From Pseudomonadota bacterium (GTDB lineage Bacteria > Pseudomonadota > Gammaproteobacteria > Burkholderiales > SG8-39), in NCBI GenBank assembly GCA_021811085.1, contig JAJZPQ010000011.1, positions 1 through 64,000 on the forward strand: a stretch of 64,000 bases of DNA. The letters run 5' to 3'. Both the position numbers and the translations under genes were made by a program. Position 1 is the first letter of the stretch. Every line of letters begins with the position of its first letter. The notes beneath the pieces are model-generated. The model was not told the DNA's origin and did no database searches. It saw only the letters and a list, made by a program, of their open reading frames with translations. Shown one piece after another: positions 52,051 to 62,319 of this stretch.

Positions 52051-52985
52051 TGCCTGCCATGCGCGAGACGGTGCTGATCAACGAGGTGGGCGCGCGCGAC
52101 GGGTTGCAGAACCAACCGGTCCACGTGTCGTGCGACGACAAGCTGCGGCTGATCGAGGCGCTCGCCGCGGCGGGCGTGCGCACCATCGAGGCGACCAGCT
52201 TCGTGTCGCCCAAGGCAGTACCACAGGTGGCTGACGCGGATCAACTGTTTCCGCGCTTGCCGCATGCCGATCGCATTGCTTATTCGGCGCTGGTGCCGAA
52301 CCGGCGCGGGCTGGAGCGCGCCCGCGCGGCCGGCGTCAAGGAGATCGCGGTAGTGTTGTCGGCCACCGACACCATGAACCGGCGCAACATCAACATGAGC
52401 CTGGATGAGGCGCGCGCGGTGAGCGCGGACACGGTGCGCGCCGCGGTGGCCGACGGCGTACGCGCCAAGGCGTATGTCGCTGTGGCGTTCGAATGTCCGT
52501 TCGAGGGTGCGGTCGCACCCGCGCGTGTGCTGGCTCTGTCCGAATCCATGTTTGCCGCCGGCGCGCAGGAGGTGGTGATCGCCGACACCATCGGTGCGGC
52601 CGCGCCGACTGCGGTGATGCGCCTGCTGCGCGAGTGCGTTGCGCAGTTTGGCGCGGCGCGCCTGTCGGCGCACTTTCACGACACCCGGGCGATGGCGATG
52701 GCCAATGCGTGGGCGGCGCTGGAGCAGGGTATCCGCAAGTTCGACGCCAGCGTCGGCGGTCTCGGCGGATGCCCCTTTGCGCCCGGTGCCGCGGGCAATG
52801 CCGCGACCGAGGATCTGGTGGTGATGTTCGAACAATGCGGCTACGACACCGGCATCGATCTCGAGCGGCTGCGGCAGGCGGTTGCGCTGGCAGGCACGCT
52901 GACCGGGCGCGCCGTCGGCGGGCGCACGACGACATGGTTGCGGGCACAGGAAGAAAAGCGGGCGCGCCAGGTGCGCACGGTATGA
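52050..52985 (+). CDS. Hydroxymethylglutaryl-CoA lyase-like enzyme
   Basis: A 311-residue TIM-barrel of the DRE-metallolyase family. VLINEVGARDGLQNQPVHVS carries the R-D-G-x-Q metal motif with E-V-G instead of the common E-V-x-P. Then TSFVSPKAVPQVADADQLFP, YVAVAFECPFEG, EVVIADTIGAAAPTAVMRLL, ARLSAHFHDTRAMAMANAWA (metal H-x-H) and FDASVGGLGGCPFAPGAAGN with the catalytic-loop Cys. It would cleave a 3-hydroxy-3-methylacyl-CoA to acetyl-CoA plus an oxo acid. Coupled to hydantoinase-like genes and a CoA transferase, it suggests a branched hydroxy-acid intermediate. Hydroxyacyl substrates other than HMG-CoA are possible. Confidence 0.92.
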   Translation: MPAMRETVLINEVGARDGLQNQPVHVSCDDKLRLIEALAAAGVRTIEATSFVSPKAVPQVADADQLFPRLPHADRIAYSALVPNRRGLERARAAGVKEIAVVLSATDTMNRRNINMSLDEARAVSADTVRAAVADGVRAKAYVAVAFECPFEGAVAPARVLALSESMFAAGAQEVVIADTIGAAAPTAVMRLLRECVAQFGAARLSAHFHDTRAMAMANAWAALEQGIRKFDASVGGLGGCPFAPGAAGNAATEDLVVMFEQCGYDTGIDLERLRQAVALAGTLTGRAVGGRTTTWLRAQEEKRARQVRTV

Positions 52986-52998
52986 GGAGGAATCGGCG

Positions 52999-53997
52999 GT
53001 GCTGAACAAGCTGCAACGCGGTGTGCGCGCGGCAACGGCGGTGCTGCCTTTCGTCGTGATCGGCGCGCTGCTCTACGCCGGCATTTTCGTCAAACCGAAG
53101 CCCAACGGAGACAGCGTGCCGGTACCGGTGCTGGGTGGGCGCGATGCATTCTACGGCGTGGCAAGCCCGGCGGAAAACGTGATCTGGGCCGTCGGTCGCG
53201 GCGGCAAGATCGTGCGCAGCGACGACGGCGGCAGGAAGTGGACACGCCAGCCATCGGCGACGGACGTCAATCTGCAGTCCATCGCCGCCCTGGACTCCGC
53301 GCGGGCGGTCGTTGTGGGCAACGACGGCACGGTTCTGCTTTCCTCCGACGGCGGCCGCTCCTGGCAAGCCGTGGCCGGCCTGCCGCGCGAGGTGGCGGGA
53401 CGCAAGCTCATCCGTGTCAAGCGCGCCGCCGACGGCCGCGTCTACACAGTCGGCGAGTTCGGTCTAGTGCTCTCGGCCACGGGCTTCGGCGGGGCCTGGC
53501 AAAGCCTCGGCAAGCAAGAGGACGTTGCCTGGAACGATATTGGCGCTAGCGCAAATACGCTCATCCTGGTCGGCGAGTTCGGTCGCATCCGCCGCTCTGC
53601 GGACGGCGGTCACAGCTGGCAGGACGTCGCCAGCCCGGTCAAGAGCAGTCTCTTCGGCGTGGCTTTCTCCGCTGACGGCCGGTTGGCGGTCGCCGTCGGC
53701 CTGGACGGTGTCGTGCTGCTGTCTGCCGACGACGGTCGCAGCTGGCGGGCCGTGTCTTCCGGCACCCGCGAGCATCTGTTCGACGTCACGGCCACGAGCG
53801 TCGGCTGGGCGGCGGTGGGCGACGAGGGGCTGTTGCTGCAGGCGCCTGCGGACGCGCAGACATGGGAGGTGCGTCGCCTGTCGGAGAACAGCTATGCCTG
53901 GCATACCGACGTGGAGGCACGCGCCGGCCGTCTCTATCTGGCGGGCGCGACGCTGTCCGTACTCGGTCAGGACAACAAACTGGAGCAGTTCAAGTGA
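52999..53997 (+). CDS. YCF48/BNR-repeat beta-propeller protein
   Basis: A 332-residue protein anchored or exported by an N-terminal helix (RAATAVLPFVVIGALLYAGI). The remainder is a repeat protein with regularly spaced Asp-box-like units: SDDGGRKWTRQ, SSDGGRSWQAV, SADGGHSWQDV and SADDGRSWRAV, each before a hydrophobic strand. This is the YCF48/photosystem-II-assembly-factor-like propeller found in non-photosynthetic bacteria beside RND/MMPL transporters. It starts 13 bases after the lyase. It presumably assists the adjacent MMPL transporter in the periplasm; its biochemical role is not established. Confidence 0.9.
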   Translation: MLNKLQRGVRAATAVLPFVVIGALLYAGIFVKPKPNGDSVPVPVLGGRDAFYGVASPAENVIWAVGRGGKIVRSDDGGRKWTRQPSATDVNLQSIAALDSARAVVVGNDGTVLLSSDGGRSWQAVAGLPREVAGRKLIRVKRAADGRVYTVGEFGLVLSATGFGGAWQSLGKQEDVAWNDIGASANTLILVGEFGRIRRSADGGHSWQDVASPVKSSLFGVAFSADGRLAVAVGLDGVVLLSADDGRSWRAVSSGTREHLFDVTATSVGWAAVGDEGLLLQAPADAQTWEVRRLSENSYAWHTDVEARAGRLYLAGATLSVLGQDNKLEQFK

Positions 53998-54014
53998 TTC
54001 CGCGCGAGCCGAAC

Positions 54015-56402
54015 ATGAACCCTTCCCAAGAGAACCGGGGTCGCCTCCTGCGTTTCGTCGAGTTCTGTATTCGGAACCGTGTCTGGGTGGTAGCGGCGAT
54101 CGCGGCGGTGACCGCGATCATGGCGTTTCTGGCGGTCCGGATCGAGATCAAGACCGTCTTCGACGATTTGCTGCCTAGAAATCACCCATACATCAAGGTG
54201 CACGAGCAGTTCAAGCAGAATTTCGGCGGTTCCAATCTCGTCAGCATCATGCTCGAAGTGAAGGACGGCGACATATTCAGACCGGACGTGCTCGCCAAGG
54301 TGCAAAAAGTGACGCGCGACCTGCAGCTCGTCGACGGCGCGAACCAGTTCCAGATCATTTCCCTGGCGGCGAAGAAGATCAAGGAGGTGCGCGCCTCCAC
54401 CGAGGGCATAGACGTGCGGCCCCTGATGTGGCCCGAGGCGCCGACCGAAGCGCGGGCGATCGCGGATCTCAAGGCCGCCGTCCTGCGCAACCCGCTCGTT
54501 TACGGCGCGTATGTGTCGCGCGACCTGAAGGCGGCGCTGGTGACGGTGGACTTCTATGATCGCGATGTCCACTACAACCGCATCTTCGACCAGATCAATA
54601 AGTTGGCCGCCACCGTGGCGGGCGATGGCGTCAAGGTGTATGTCGTCGGCGAACCGATGCTGTATGGCTGGGTCAATTACTACCTGCCGGAAACCGGCCG
54701 CATCTTCCTCATCACCATCGCGGCCTTGATCGCCTTGCTGTTCGTCACCGCCCGCACCTGGCGCGGCACGCTGCTGCCCCTGCTCGCGGGCACGGTGAGC
54801 GCAGTGTGGGCGCTGGGCGCGGCGCGGCTCGCCGGGTTGCACCTCGACCCGCTGGTGATCGTCGTCGCGTTCCTGATCACGGCGCGGGCCATCTCGCACT
54901 CGGTGCAGTTGGTCATTCATTTCGACGACGAGTTGGCCGAGGGGGCGGCGAGCTCGGCGGCAGCCGCTAAGGCGGCGATGTCCGCCCTGTTCAAACCCGG
55001 CATGCTGGGGGTCATTGCCGATGCCGGCTGCATGATCGTCGTCGTGCTGACCCCGATCCCGCTGTTGCAGAAAGTGGCGATCATCGGCACGGTATGGGTA
55101 AGCACCATCGCGGTGAGCGCCTGCGTGCTGACGCCTGTTCTCCTATCGTGGATACGCAACCCGCGGCGCTACGCCCACCCGGTCGATGTCCAGCCGTGGC
55201 TGCGTTGGCTGCTGAAGCGCTGCATTGACGTCGCCACCACGCGGGCACGCTACGTCGCCGTTGCGCTCACGGCCGCGATTTTCGTCGCTTCGGGGCTTTA
55301 CGCCTTCAAGCTCAAGGTGGGCGACGCCAACCCGGGTTCGCCCATCCTGTGGGGCGACTCTCGCTATAACCTCGACGCGGCGGAGATCAACAAGCGCTTC
55401 CCCGGCGCGGACCGCATGTTCGTCGTCATGTCGGGCGAGCGTACCGATGCGATCAAGGAGCCCAAGGCGCTGGCGACCATGGCGGCATTCCAAGCCTACA
55501 TGGAAAGCCAGCCCGAAGTCGGCGCGACCTTGTCGATTGCCGATCTGGTGCCGGTGATGAAGCGCATCCTGCACGAAGGCAATCCGCGCTATGAGGAATT
55601 CGGGGCCAACGCCAACGAAAACGGCGAGCTGCTATACCTGTTTACTTCCGGCACCGAACCCGGCGACATGGACCGCTTCGTCGAGCCGCAATACAAGGAC
55701 GCATCGGTGACGTTGTTCTTCCGCGATCACACCGGCGCCACGATCCGCACCGCGGTGTCGCGCATCGAGGAGTTCGCGCGCGCAAACGCCGCCGCGCCGG
55801 TGAAGATCCAATTGGCCGGCGGCCTGATCGGCGTGCTGGCGGCGGTCAACGAGATCATCCTTTCCAAACAGATCGAGAGCATCGCGCTGGCGCTACTGGT
55901 GCTGGTCATCTGCTGCGCGGTGGTGTACCGCTCGTTGTCGGCCGGCATGTTCTTCATGCTGCCGGTGATACTTTCGAACACGCTGACCTTCGCCTTCATG
56001 GCGTGGAAGGGCATCGGCATGAACATCAACACCTTGCCGATCGCAGCGCTCGGCATCGGCCTTGGCGTGGACTATGCGTTCTACGTGGTCGACGAGATCC
56101 GCGAGGAACTGCGTGCGGGCCGTTCGCTCAACGGGGCGATCGAGCACTCGCTGCTCAGCGCTGGCAGGGGCGTGATGGTCACGGCGGCGACGCTCATCAC
56201 CAGCGTGGTCATCTGGTACTTCTCCTCGATTCGCTTCCAGGCTGAGATGGGGATGCTGATGGCCTTGTGGCTGTTTATTTCGGCGGCAAGCTCGCTGCTG
56301 TTGATGCCGGCGCTTGTCGTCATGTTGAAGCCGGCGTTCATTTTCAACCGGGAGGGGCGGAAACGCGAGCAGACGAGCGTTGCCGCCGCGCCCGCTGCTT
56401 GA
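54015..56402 (+). CDS. RND-superfamily (MMPL-type) transporter
   Basis: A 795-residue inner-membrane transporter. ATG 54015 is used; GTG 53994, overlapping the previous stop, is possible. An N-terminal helix (VWVVAAIAAVTAIMAFLAV) is followed by a periplasmic domain with FDDLLPRNHPYIKVHEQFKQ. Then come helices 2-6 (IFLITIAALIALLFVTARTW, LAGTVSAVWALGAARLAGL) and a second half with the same layout (LALLVLVICCAVVYRSLSAG, TLPIAALGIGLGVDYAFYVV). The G-V-D-Y-A segment of helix 10 carries the proton-relay-type Asp of MMPL/HpnN proteins. Together with DUF1302, DUF1329 and YCF48-like genes, this set is associated in other bacteria with movement of hydrophobic compounds; direction is unknown. Confidence 0.93.
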   Translation: MNPSQENRGRLLRFVEFCIRNRVWVVAAIAAVTAIMAFLAVRIEIKTVFDDLLPRNHPYIKVHEQFKQNFGGSNLVSIMLEVKDGDIFRPDVLAKVQKVTRDLQLVDGANQFQIISLAAKKIKEVRASTEGIDVRPLMWPEAPTEARAIADLKAAVLRNPLVYGAYVSRDLKAALVTVDFYDRDVHYNRIFDQINKLAATVAGDGVKVYVVGEPMLYGWVNYYLPETGRIFLITIAALIALLFVTARTWRGTLLPLLAGTVSAVWALGAARLAGLHLDPLVIVVAFLITARAISHSVQLVIHFDDELAEGAASSAAAAKAAMSALFKPGMLGVIADAGCMIVVVLTPIPLLQKVAIIGTVWVSTIAVSACVLTPVLLSWIRNPRRYAHPVDVQPWLRWLLKRCIDVATTRARYVAVALTAAIFVASGLYAFKLKVGDANPGSPILWGDSRYNLDAAEINKRFPGADRMFVVMSGERTDAIKEPKALATMAAFQAYMESQPEVGATLSIADLVPVMKRILHEGNPRYEEFGANANENGELLYLFTSGTEPGDMDRFVEPQYKDASVTLFFRDHTGATIRTAVSRIEEFARANAAAPVKIQLAGGLIGVLAAVNEIILSKQIESIALALLVLVICCAVVYRSLSAGMFFMLPVILSNTLTFAFMAWKGIGMNINTLPIAALGIGLGVDYAFYVVDEIREELRAGRSLNGAIEHSLLSAGRGVMVTAATLITSVVIWYFSSIRFQAEMGMLMALWLFISAASSLLLMPALVVMLKPAFIFNREGRKREQTSVAAAPAA

Positions 56403-56456
56403 CGTGTAGCAAAGGGGTGCATCTTTTTGACAGGCAACGATCAGGAGGAGAGAGTC

Positions 56457-58010
56457 ATGAGAGGAAGAAAAGATTCCGTTTGTCCCGCCAGGATGCGGAA
56501 GACCGCGGCGGCGATGCTGCTGGCGGCGATCGCGGGTTCGGTGGCCGCCGCCGAAAGCGATGGATCGGAGCCGGCGCTCAAGCTGGGCGGTTATGTGCGC
56601 GGCTGGACGTCGTTCAATCTGGGGAACCCGCCCGAAACCACGCAGAACGACCGGCACGATTTGTCCATGCTGCGCGGCTCCCTGTTGCTTGATGCCGACG
56701 CCAAGCTCGGCTCCGTGGCGAAGCTGAAGGCGATTGCGCGCCTCGACCGCGAGGTCGAGACGAGTTACCTCAAGCGCCTCGACAATTTGCCCGGGCAATC
56801 CGGCAACCTGATGGACCAGTACAACAACGCCGACATGCGCGAGCTTTACGTCGACTTCCCCGCCGGGGAGCGCATCAACTTCCGGCTGGGCAAGCAGCAG
56901 GTAGTATGGGGGGAAACGGACTTTTTCCGCGCCTTGGACGTCGTGCACGGCTACGACTACCGCTGGCGCTCCTTCCTCGAGGTGGAGAACGAGGACCTGC
57001 GCAAACCGCTGATCTTGGCCAACATGCGCATCCAGGTTCCCGAGGCCAAGGGCTCGCTGCAGGTGATTGTCCGGCCGGGTTGGGATCGCGGCAAGGATAT
57101 CGGCAACACCTACGACCTTACGGGCGGGCGCTGGGCGAATCAACCGAACAAGGGCGTCAACTTCTTCGGGCCGAGCCCCGTGCCCGGGACGAATCTCACC
57201 AACTATGACTACCATCACCCGGCAGGTAATATCGACGACGTCACGGGTGGCCTGCGCTGGGGGGGGGAGGCGGCGGGGATCAACTATTCCGTCGTGGCGA
57301 TGAAGACCTTCAACAACGATCCGGTGGTCAATCCCAGCGCGGCGATCGGCGGCACGCCGTACAAGGCCGCCCCCAAGGGGTTGTTGGGCGATTTCATTTA
57401 TCCCGAGATCGACGTCTACGGTGCGACCGTCAGCGGCTACTCGGGGGCGCTCGACGCCGTGTTCAGCACCGAGGTCGTCTACAACCGGGATGTGCCCTTC
57501 AATTATGGCAGCAACTTCGGCGGCGGCTTTCTGCCGGGTTTCGCCGGCGTGAAGCTCAAGAACACGCTGGTGACGATGTTCCGCATGGACAAGCAAATCA
57601 ACCTGAGCAAGCTGATCGGCACCAGCCGTCCGTCGTTCTTCTCGGTGCAGTTGTTCAATACGCGCGTGCTCGGCTACGACCGGAACGACGATATCGTCTA
57701 CCTGGCCGGCTTCGGGCTGCCGCGCAAGCAGGATAGCGCCATCCTGACTGCGATTCTTGCGATGAACTACAACAACGACCGCGTCAACCCGACGCTTGCG
57801 GCCGGCTGGGATGCCACCTACGGCGGCGGCTTCGTCGTCCCGAGTGTCGAGTTCGTCATGGGCGATAAATGGCGCCTTAAGGCAGAGGCCGATCTGTTCT
57901 ATAGCCGCGGCAGCAACAAGCAACCCGGGCAAGTCGAAACCAACGCCGGCCTGATGGGCTATTTCGCCAACAACAACCAACTGGTTTTCCGGTTGACCCG
58001 CCAGTTCTGA
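56457..58010 (+). CDS. DUF1302-family outer-membrane protein
   Basis: A 517-residue protein starting MRGRKDSVCPARMRKTAAAM, with AGGAGGAGAG just upstream. The signal peptide ends AGSVAAAES. The mature part has KLGGYVRGWTSFNLGNPPET, RLGKQQVVWGETDFFRALDV then VHGYDYRWRSFLEVENEDLR, a DUF1302 hallmark, and alternating beta-strands to a C-terminal QLVFRLTRQF, with aromatic terminal residue as in outer-membrane barrels. It is probably a 14-18-strand barrel forming the outer-membrane arm of the envelope transport set. The substrate is likely hydrophobic by family association. Confidence 0.9.
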   Translation: MRGRKDSVCPARMRKTAAAMLLAAIAGSVAAAESDGSEPALKLGGYVRGWTSFNLGNPPETTQNDRHDLSMLRGSLLLDADAKLGSVAKLKAIARLDREVETSYLKRLDNLPGQSGNLMDQYNNADMRELYVDFPAGERINFRLGKQQVVWGETDFFRALDVVHGYDYRWRSFLEVENEDLRKPLILANMRIQVPEAKGSLQVIVRPGWDRGKDIGNTYDLTGGRWANQPNKGVNFFGPSPVPGTNLTNYDYHHPAGNIDDVTGGLRWGGEAAGINYSVVAMKTFNNDPVVNPSAAIGGTPYKAAPKGLLGDFIYPEIDVYGATVSGYSGALDAVFSTEVVYNRDVPFNYGSNFGGGFLPGFAGVKLKNTLVTMFRMDKQINLSKLIGTSRPSFFSVQLFNTRVLGYDRNDDIVYLAGFGLPRKQDSAILTAILAMNYNNDRVNPTLAAGWDATYGGGFVVPSVEFVMGDKWRLKAEADLFYSRGSNKQPGQVETNAGLMGYFANNNQLVFRLTRQF

Positions 58011-58050
58011 CGCACGAAAAACCAATGAATCGCACTCACAAGGAGGCAAG

Positions 58051-59331
58051 ATGAATCCGAAATTGTTTCGTAGTTTCGCGGCCGTGGTGCTGGCCGCATT
58101 CGGCGCCGTGGCTGCGGCCGCCGAGCTCGCGCCCGGGACGGTGGTCGACAAGGGCAACCTCGACAAGGTCAAGAGCGACACCTTCGAGGGCAAGACCATC
58201 GCCAGCATGCTGCCGGAGAAGATGGAGATCCTGATCCGCAATTACGGCCTGAAAATGACGCTGCGGCACTCCGAGCCGGTGCCGAAGGATCCGCGCTGGA
58301 TCGAGGCGACCAAGAAATATGCGGGCGAGGTGAAGTTCGATCCCAAGACGCGGCGGATCTCGGGCTACAAGGCAGGACTGGCGTTTCCGAACGTCGACAT
58401 GAACGACCCGAACGCGGCAGTGAAGCTCATGTGGAATGCCGACCGTGCCGGCGGCTATCCGCGCGGCGATCTGCAGGACTATCCGCAGTTCGCATTCCTG
58501 TTCATCGATGGTGACAAAGGCATCGAACGCGTGCAGCACTGGGCGCTGATCCGCAACTTCATGACCGGACGCATCGACGGCCAACCGGTGCTGGGCGACG
58601 GTTCGGTCCAGTACACCCAGTTGTTGTTCGCGCACTACCCGTACGACATCCGCGGCCTCGGCACCTTCACGGTGCGCTACAACGACGGGCGCCCGGACGA
58701 GATCTCGGCCTACATCAAGTCGGTGCGGCGCACGCGCCGGTTGTCGGGCGGCGCCTGGGCGGACCCGATCGGCGGCACGGATCAGCTGGCTGACGAGATT
58801 GAGGTCATGAGCGCGTACCCGCTGTGGTACCCGCAGTACAAACTGCTGGGCAAGCGCTGGATGCTGGCAGTCGCGCACAGCAAGGCGCCGCCATGGAACG
58901 AGAACGAGAAAGATCAGCAGAAGGCGTTCCCAGACGTCGACCTGAGCGGACCGCCGTACTGGAACCCGAAGGATGAGTGGGAACCGCGCGAGGTGTACGT
59001 GATCGAGGCGACGATGCCGCAGGAACACCCGTACAGCCGCAAGGTGATGTATCTGGACGCCGACACTTGGGTGTTTTACTTCGCCGAGGCGTACGACAAG
59101 AAGGGCGATTTCTGGAAGGCGTTGATATTCAACATGCGACCGCTGAAGACGCAGGACGGCGGCTGGTCGATCATTTCGAACCAGGGGCACACGATCGACC
59201 TGAAACGGCGCCACGCGACCATCTTTGTACAGGGCAAGCTGTCGCGATTCAATACGCCGGGCGTCGGCGCAAAGGATGTTTCGCTCGGCGTGCTGGAGGC
59301 GGCAGGCCAAGGTACGTTCGTCGCGAAATAG
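58051..59331 (+). CDS. DUF1329-family periplasmic/outer-membrane protein
   Basis: A 426-residue secreted protein. The signal peptide is [20 protein letters not shown]. The family opening [20 protein letters not shown] precedes [60 protein letters not shown] then [12 protein letters not shown], and [23 protein letters not shown]1329 proteins resemble LolB-like lipid-binding folds and nearly always accompany DUF1302. It begins 40 bases after the DUF1302 gene behind AAGGAGG. It probably ferries a hydrophobic ligand between transporter and outer membrane. Confidence 0.9.
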   Translation: MNPKLFRSFAAVVLAAFGAVAAAAELAPGTVVDKGNLDKVKSDTFEGKTIASMLPEKMEILIRNYGLKMTLRHSEPVPKDPRWIEATKKYAGEVKFDPKTRRISGYKAGLAFPNVDMNDPNAAVKLMWNADRAGGYPRGDLQDYPQFAFLFIDGDKGIERVQHWALIRNFMTGRIDGQPVLGDGSVQYTQLLFAHYPYDIRGLGTFTVRYNDGRPDEISAYIKSVRRTRRLSGGAWADPIGGTDQLADEIEVMSAYPLWYPQYKLLGKRWMLAVAHSKAPPWNENEKDQQKAFPDVDLSGPPYWNPKDEWEPREVYVIEATMPQEHPYSRKVMYLDADTWVFYFAEAYDKKGDFWKALIFNMRPLKTQDGGWSIISNQGHTIDLKRRHATIFVQGKLSRFNTPGVGAKDVSLGVLEAAGQGTFVAK

Positions 59332-59449
59332 CGTCTCGCGACGGTGCCGATCTTCGCGCTGCCGGGCCGTTGCGGTCCGCCAGCGCGATAGGTCGCTGAT
59401 GCAACTTTGCCGATCTCGAAAAGCTCGCCCACTACGAGGCACTGAGGAA

Positions 59450-60862
59450 ATGACGCAAGCACCGACGCTCTACGAGAAACTTTGGGATGAGCATTTCATC
59501 CGCGAGGCTGGCGACGGCCTGGGCCTGCTTTATGTCGACCGCCATTTGCTGCACGAGGTGAGCACGCCGCAGGCGTTCGAGGGCTTGAAGCTCGCCGGGC
59601 GCAAAGTGTGGCGCATCGCCGCCAACCTGGCGGTGGCCGATCACAATGTGCCGACTTCGCACCGTGACCGGGAAATGACCGATCCGCTGTCCCGGCTGCA
59701 GTTACAGACGCTGGACGCCAACTGCGCCGAGTTCGGCATCACCGAGTTCGGCCTGCACGATCCGCGCCAGGGCATCGTCCATGTGGTCGGGCCCGAGCAG
59801 GGGTTCACTTTGCCGGGTATGACGGTGGTGTGCGGCGATTCGCATACCGCGACGCACGGTGCGCTTGGCGCGCTTGCCTTCGGCATCGGCACCTCCGAGG
59901 TCGAGCATGTACTCGCCACTCAGACGCTGGTGGTGCAAAAAGCGCGGAAGATGCTGGTGCGTTTCGAGGGTGCGTTGGCGGAGGGAGTCGGCGCGAAGGA
60001 TATGGCCTTGGCGCTCATCGGATTGATCGGGACCGCCGGGGGGACGGGGCACGTCATAGAGTTCGCCGGCCCGGCGGTGCGCGCCCTCAGCATGGAAGGG
60101 CGAATGACGCTTTGCAACATGGCGATCGAGGCTGGCGCGCGCGCCGGCATGGTGGCGGTGGATGACACGACGATCGACTATTGCGCTGGCCGCCCTTTCG
60201 CGCCGACAGGCCGGTCTCTCGACGAAGCTATCGCCTATTGGCGCAGCTTGACCAGCAACCCGGGGGCAGAGTTTGACCGGGTGGTCGAGATAACTGCGGG
60301 AAGGATCGCTCCCCAGGTTACGTGGGGAACGTCGCCGGAGATGGTGACGGCGATTGACGGAGCGGTGCCCGATCCGGGCGACGAGCCCGATTCGGTCAGG
60401 CGCGCGGGGATTCTGCGCGCCCTTGAATACATGGGCCTCGAACCCGGGGTGCGGATCGTCGATATCCCGCTCGATAAGGTCTTCATCGGCTCGTGTACGA
60501 ACTCGCGCATCGAGGACTTGCGCATGGCGGCGGCGGTCGTGCGTGGCCGGCGTATTGCCTCTGGGATTCGGCAGGCACTGGTGGTGCCGGGATCCGGCCT
60601 GGTCAAAGCGCAGGCCGAGGCCGAGGGATTGCAGCGTGTTTTCATCGAAGCCGGCTTCGAATGGCACGATCCCGGCTGCTCCATGTGCGTGGGCATGAAC
60701 GAGGACAGGCTCAACCCCGGCGAGCGCTGCGCATCCACCTCGAACCGCAATTTCGAAGGCCGCCAGGGTGCCGGCGGCCGCACGCATCTCGTCAGCCCGG
60801 CGATGGCCGCTGCCGCCGCGATCGCCGGGCATTTCGTCGACGTCCGGCAATTTCCGGGCTGA
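59450..60862 (+). CDS. LeuC-like large subunit of a 3-isopropylmalate-dehydratase-type isomerase
   Basis: A 470-residue aconitase-superfamily protein starting [20 protein letters not shown] at ATG 59450; the frame is open far upstream but there it overlaps DUF1329. Motifs: [20 protein letters not shown] then [20 protein letters not shown]-type cluster Cys (here [20 protein letters not shown]), and [20 protein letters not shown] with the remaining two 4Fe-4S ligands. The small subunit follows 12 bases after. In a CoA-transferase/lyase/hydantoinase cluster with no leuA or leuB, this pair may isomerise a pathway-specific alkylmalate-type acid rather than make leucine. Confidence 0.92.
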   Translation: MTQAPTLYEKLWDEHFIREAGDGLGLLYVDRHLLHEVSTPQAFEGLKLAGRKVWRIAANLAVADHNVPTSHRDREMTDPLSRLQLQTLDANCAEFGITEFGLHDPRQGIVHVVGPEQGFTLPGMTVVCGDSHTATHGALGALAFGIGTSEVEHVLATQTLVVQKARKMLVRFEGALAEGVGAKDMALALIGLIGTAGGTGHVIEFAGPAVRALSMEGRMTLCNMAIEAGARAGMVAVDDTTIDYCAGRPFAPTGRSLDEAIAYWRSLTSNPGAEFDRVVEITAGRIAPQVTWGTSPEMVTAIDGAVPDPGDEPDSVRRAGILRALEYMGLEPGVRIVDIPLDKVFIGSCTNSRIEDLRMAAAVVRGRRIASGIRQALVVPGSGLVKAQAEAEGLQRVFIEAGFEWHDPGCSMCVGMNEDRLNPGERCASTSNRNFEGRQGAGGRTHLVSPAMAAAAAIAGHFVDVRQFPG

Positions 60863-60874
60863 AGAGGCAACAAA

Positions 60875-61573
60875 GTGGACAAATTCACTCTGCACGAGGG
60901 GGGCGTCGTACCCCTTGATCGCGCCAATGTCGATACCGACGCAATCCTGCCGAAGCAATTCCTGAAGTCGGTCAAGCGTTCCGGTTTCGGACCGCATCTG
61001 TTCGACGACTGGCGCTACCTCGACCCTTACCGCGAGGAACAAGACAACGCGCGGCGGCGGCCGAACCCCGGCTTCGTCTTGAACCGACCCGAGTATGCGG
61101 GCGCGACGATCCTGCTTGCGCGCGAGAACTTCGGCTGCGGCTCCAGCCGCGAGCATGCGCCGTGGGCGTTGAAGGACTTCGGCATTCGCGCGCTGATCGC
61201 GCCGAGTTTTGCCGATATCTTCTTCTCGAACTGTTTCAAGAACGGCCTGCTGCCGGTGCGTCTGTCTGCCGCTCAGGTCGACACGCTGTTCGCGCAGGTT
61301 GCGGCCCGTCCCGGGTATCGGCTGTGCATCGACCTGATGCAGCAGCGGGTGACTACGCCGAGCGGTGAATGCTTTGCGTTCGAGATCGATGCTTTCCGCA
61401 GGGACTGTCTGCTCAACGGACTGGATGAGATCGGGCTCACCCTGCAACACCGCGAGCAGATTGCGGCATTCGAGAAACGACGACTGGCCGAGCGGTCCTG
61501 GTTGAACATCGGCGCGGCCGTAGCGCGGTGTCGCCTCGCTGGGGACCGCTGCGGTGGCGTTGAAGAGGCGTGA
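60875..61573 (+). CDS. LeuD-like small subunit
   Basis: A 232-residue swivel-domain subunit, GTG start with [20 protein letters not shown]. The catalytic and recognition segments are [40 protein letters not shown] and [20 protein letters not shown]. The C-terminal part ([20 protein letters not shown] and beyond) extends past the usual ~200 residues. It forms the heterodimer with the product of 59450-60862. Its extended tail has no known motif. Confidence 0.92.
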   Translation: MDKFTLHEGGVVPLDRANVDTDAILPKQFLKSVKRSGFGPHLFDDWRYLDPYREEQDNARRRPNPGFVLNRPEYAGATILLARENFGCGSSREHAPWALKDFGIRALIAPSFADIFFSNCFKNGLLPVRLSAAQVDTLFAQVAARPGYRLCIDLMQQRVTTPSGECFAFEIDAFRRDCLLNGLDEIGLTLQHREQIAAFEKRRLAERSWLNIGAAVARCRLAGDRCGGVEEA

Positions 61574-61648
61574 TCGGATGCAGACGCGGCGCGCAATCGG
61601 CGCGCGCCTTGCACGACGAGGAGTTATTGGGCGAACGAAGAGGGCGAT

Positions 61649-62293
61649 ATGGCACAGGACAAACAGAGCAATTACGCAGGCGTTTGGGACAACAGAATCG
61701 GCTTCGGCGACACGCCGGCGCTGATTGTCATCGATTTCATGAAGGGCTACACCACCGAGGGCTCGCCGCTGTTCGCGCCCGGCGTTCCCCCCGCCGTGCG
61801 CGAAAGCGTCGAACTGCTGGGCGCAGCACGCGCGGCGAAGATTCCCGTGTTTCACACGATCGTACGCTACAACCCCGTCACCTTTGCCGACGGCGGGGTG
61901 TGGATCCGCAAGGCCCCGGTGCTCAAGTGCCTGGTCGAGGGCAACCCGTACGCGCAGACCTGCGACGAGGTGCGGCCGAGGCCGGAGGAAACCATCATCA
62001 CCAAGCAATATGCCAGCGTGTTCTACGGCACCAGTCTGGCGGCAATGCTGACCGCCAAGCGTGTCGACACCGCGATTCTGATCGGCTGCTCCACCAGCGG
62101 CTGCATCCGTGCCAGCTCGGTCGATGCGGTCCAGCATGGCTTTCGCACTATCGTCGTGCGTGACTGCGTCGGCGATCGCCATCCCGACGTGCATGAGGCC
62201 AATCTGTTCGACATCAACAGCAAGTACGGCGACGTCGTGACTAAGGCGGAGGTAATCGATTACCTGAAAAAGTCGCCCGCAATCTCGCGCTGA
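61649..62293 (+). CDS. Isochorismatase-family amidase (N-carbamoylsarcosine-amidase-like)
   Basis: A 214-residue cysteine hydrolase. The catalytic triad is visible: Asp in ALIVIDFMKGYTTEGSPLFA, Lys in TIITKQYASVFYGTSLAAML and Cys in DTAILIGCSTSGCIRASSVD. The cis-peptide and N-terminal segments (WDNRIGFGDTPALIVIDF) match the N-carbamoylsarcosine amidohydrolase branch. Such enzymes release ammonia/CO2 from N-carbamoyl compounds, the product type made by ATP-dependent N-methylhydantoinases. This fits the hydantoinase A/B genes upstream, though the substrate remains unproven. Confidence 0.92.
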   Translation: MAQDKQSNYAGVWDNRIGFGDTPALIVIDFMKGYTTEGSPLFAPGVPPAVRESVELLGAARAAKIPVFHTIVRYNPVTFADGGVWIRKAPVLKCLVEGNPYAQTCDEVRPRPEETIITKQYASVFYGTSLAAMLTAKRVDTAILIGCSTSGCIRASSVDAVQHGFRTIVVRDCVGDRHPDVHEANLFDINSKYGDVVTKAEVIDYLKKSPAISR

Positions 62294-62319
62294 CCCATGA
62301 TTACGAAGGAGCATCCAAA

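Noticed and set aside
55893-58241. A 782-codon minus-strand open frame opposite the MMPL, DUF1302 and DUF1329 genes
   Set aside because: Antisense shadow; His/Arg/Val-rich translation without domains.
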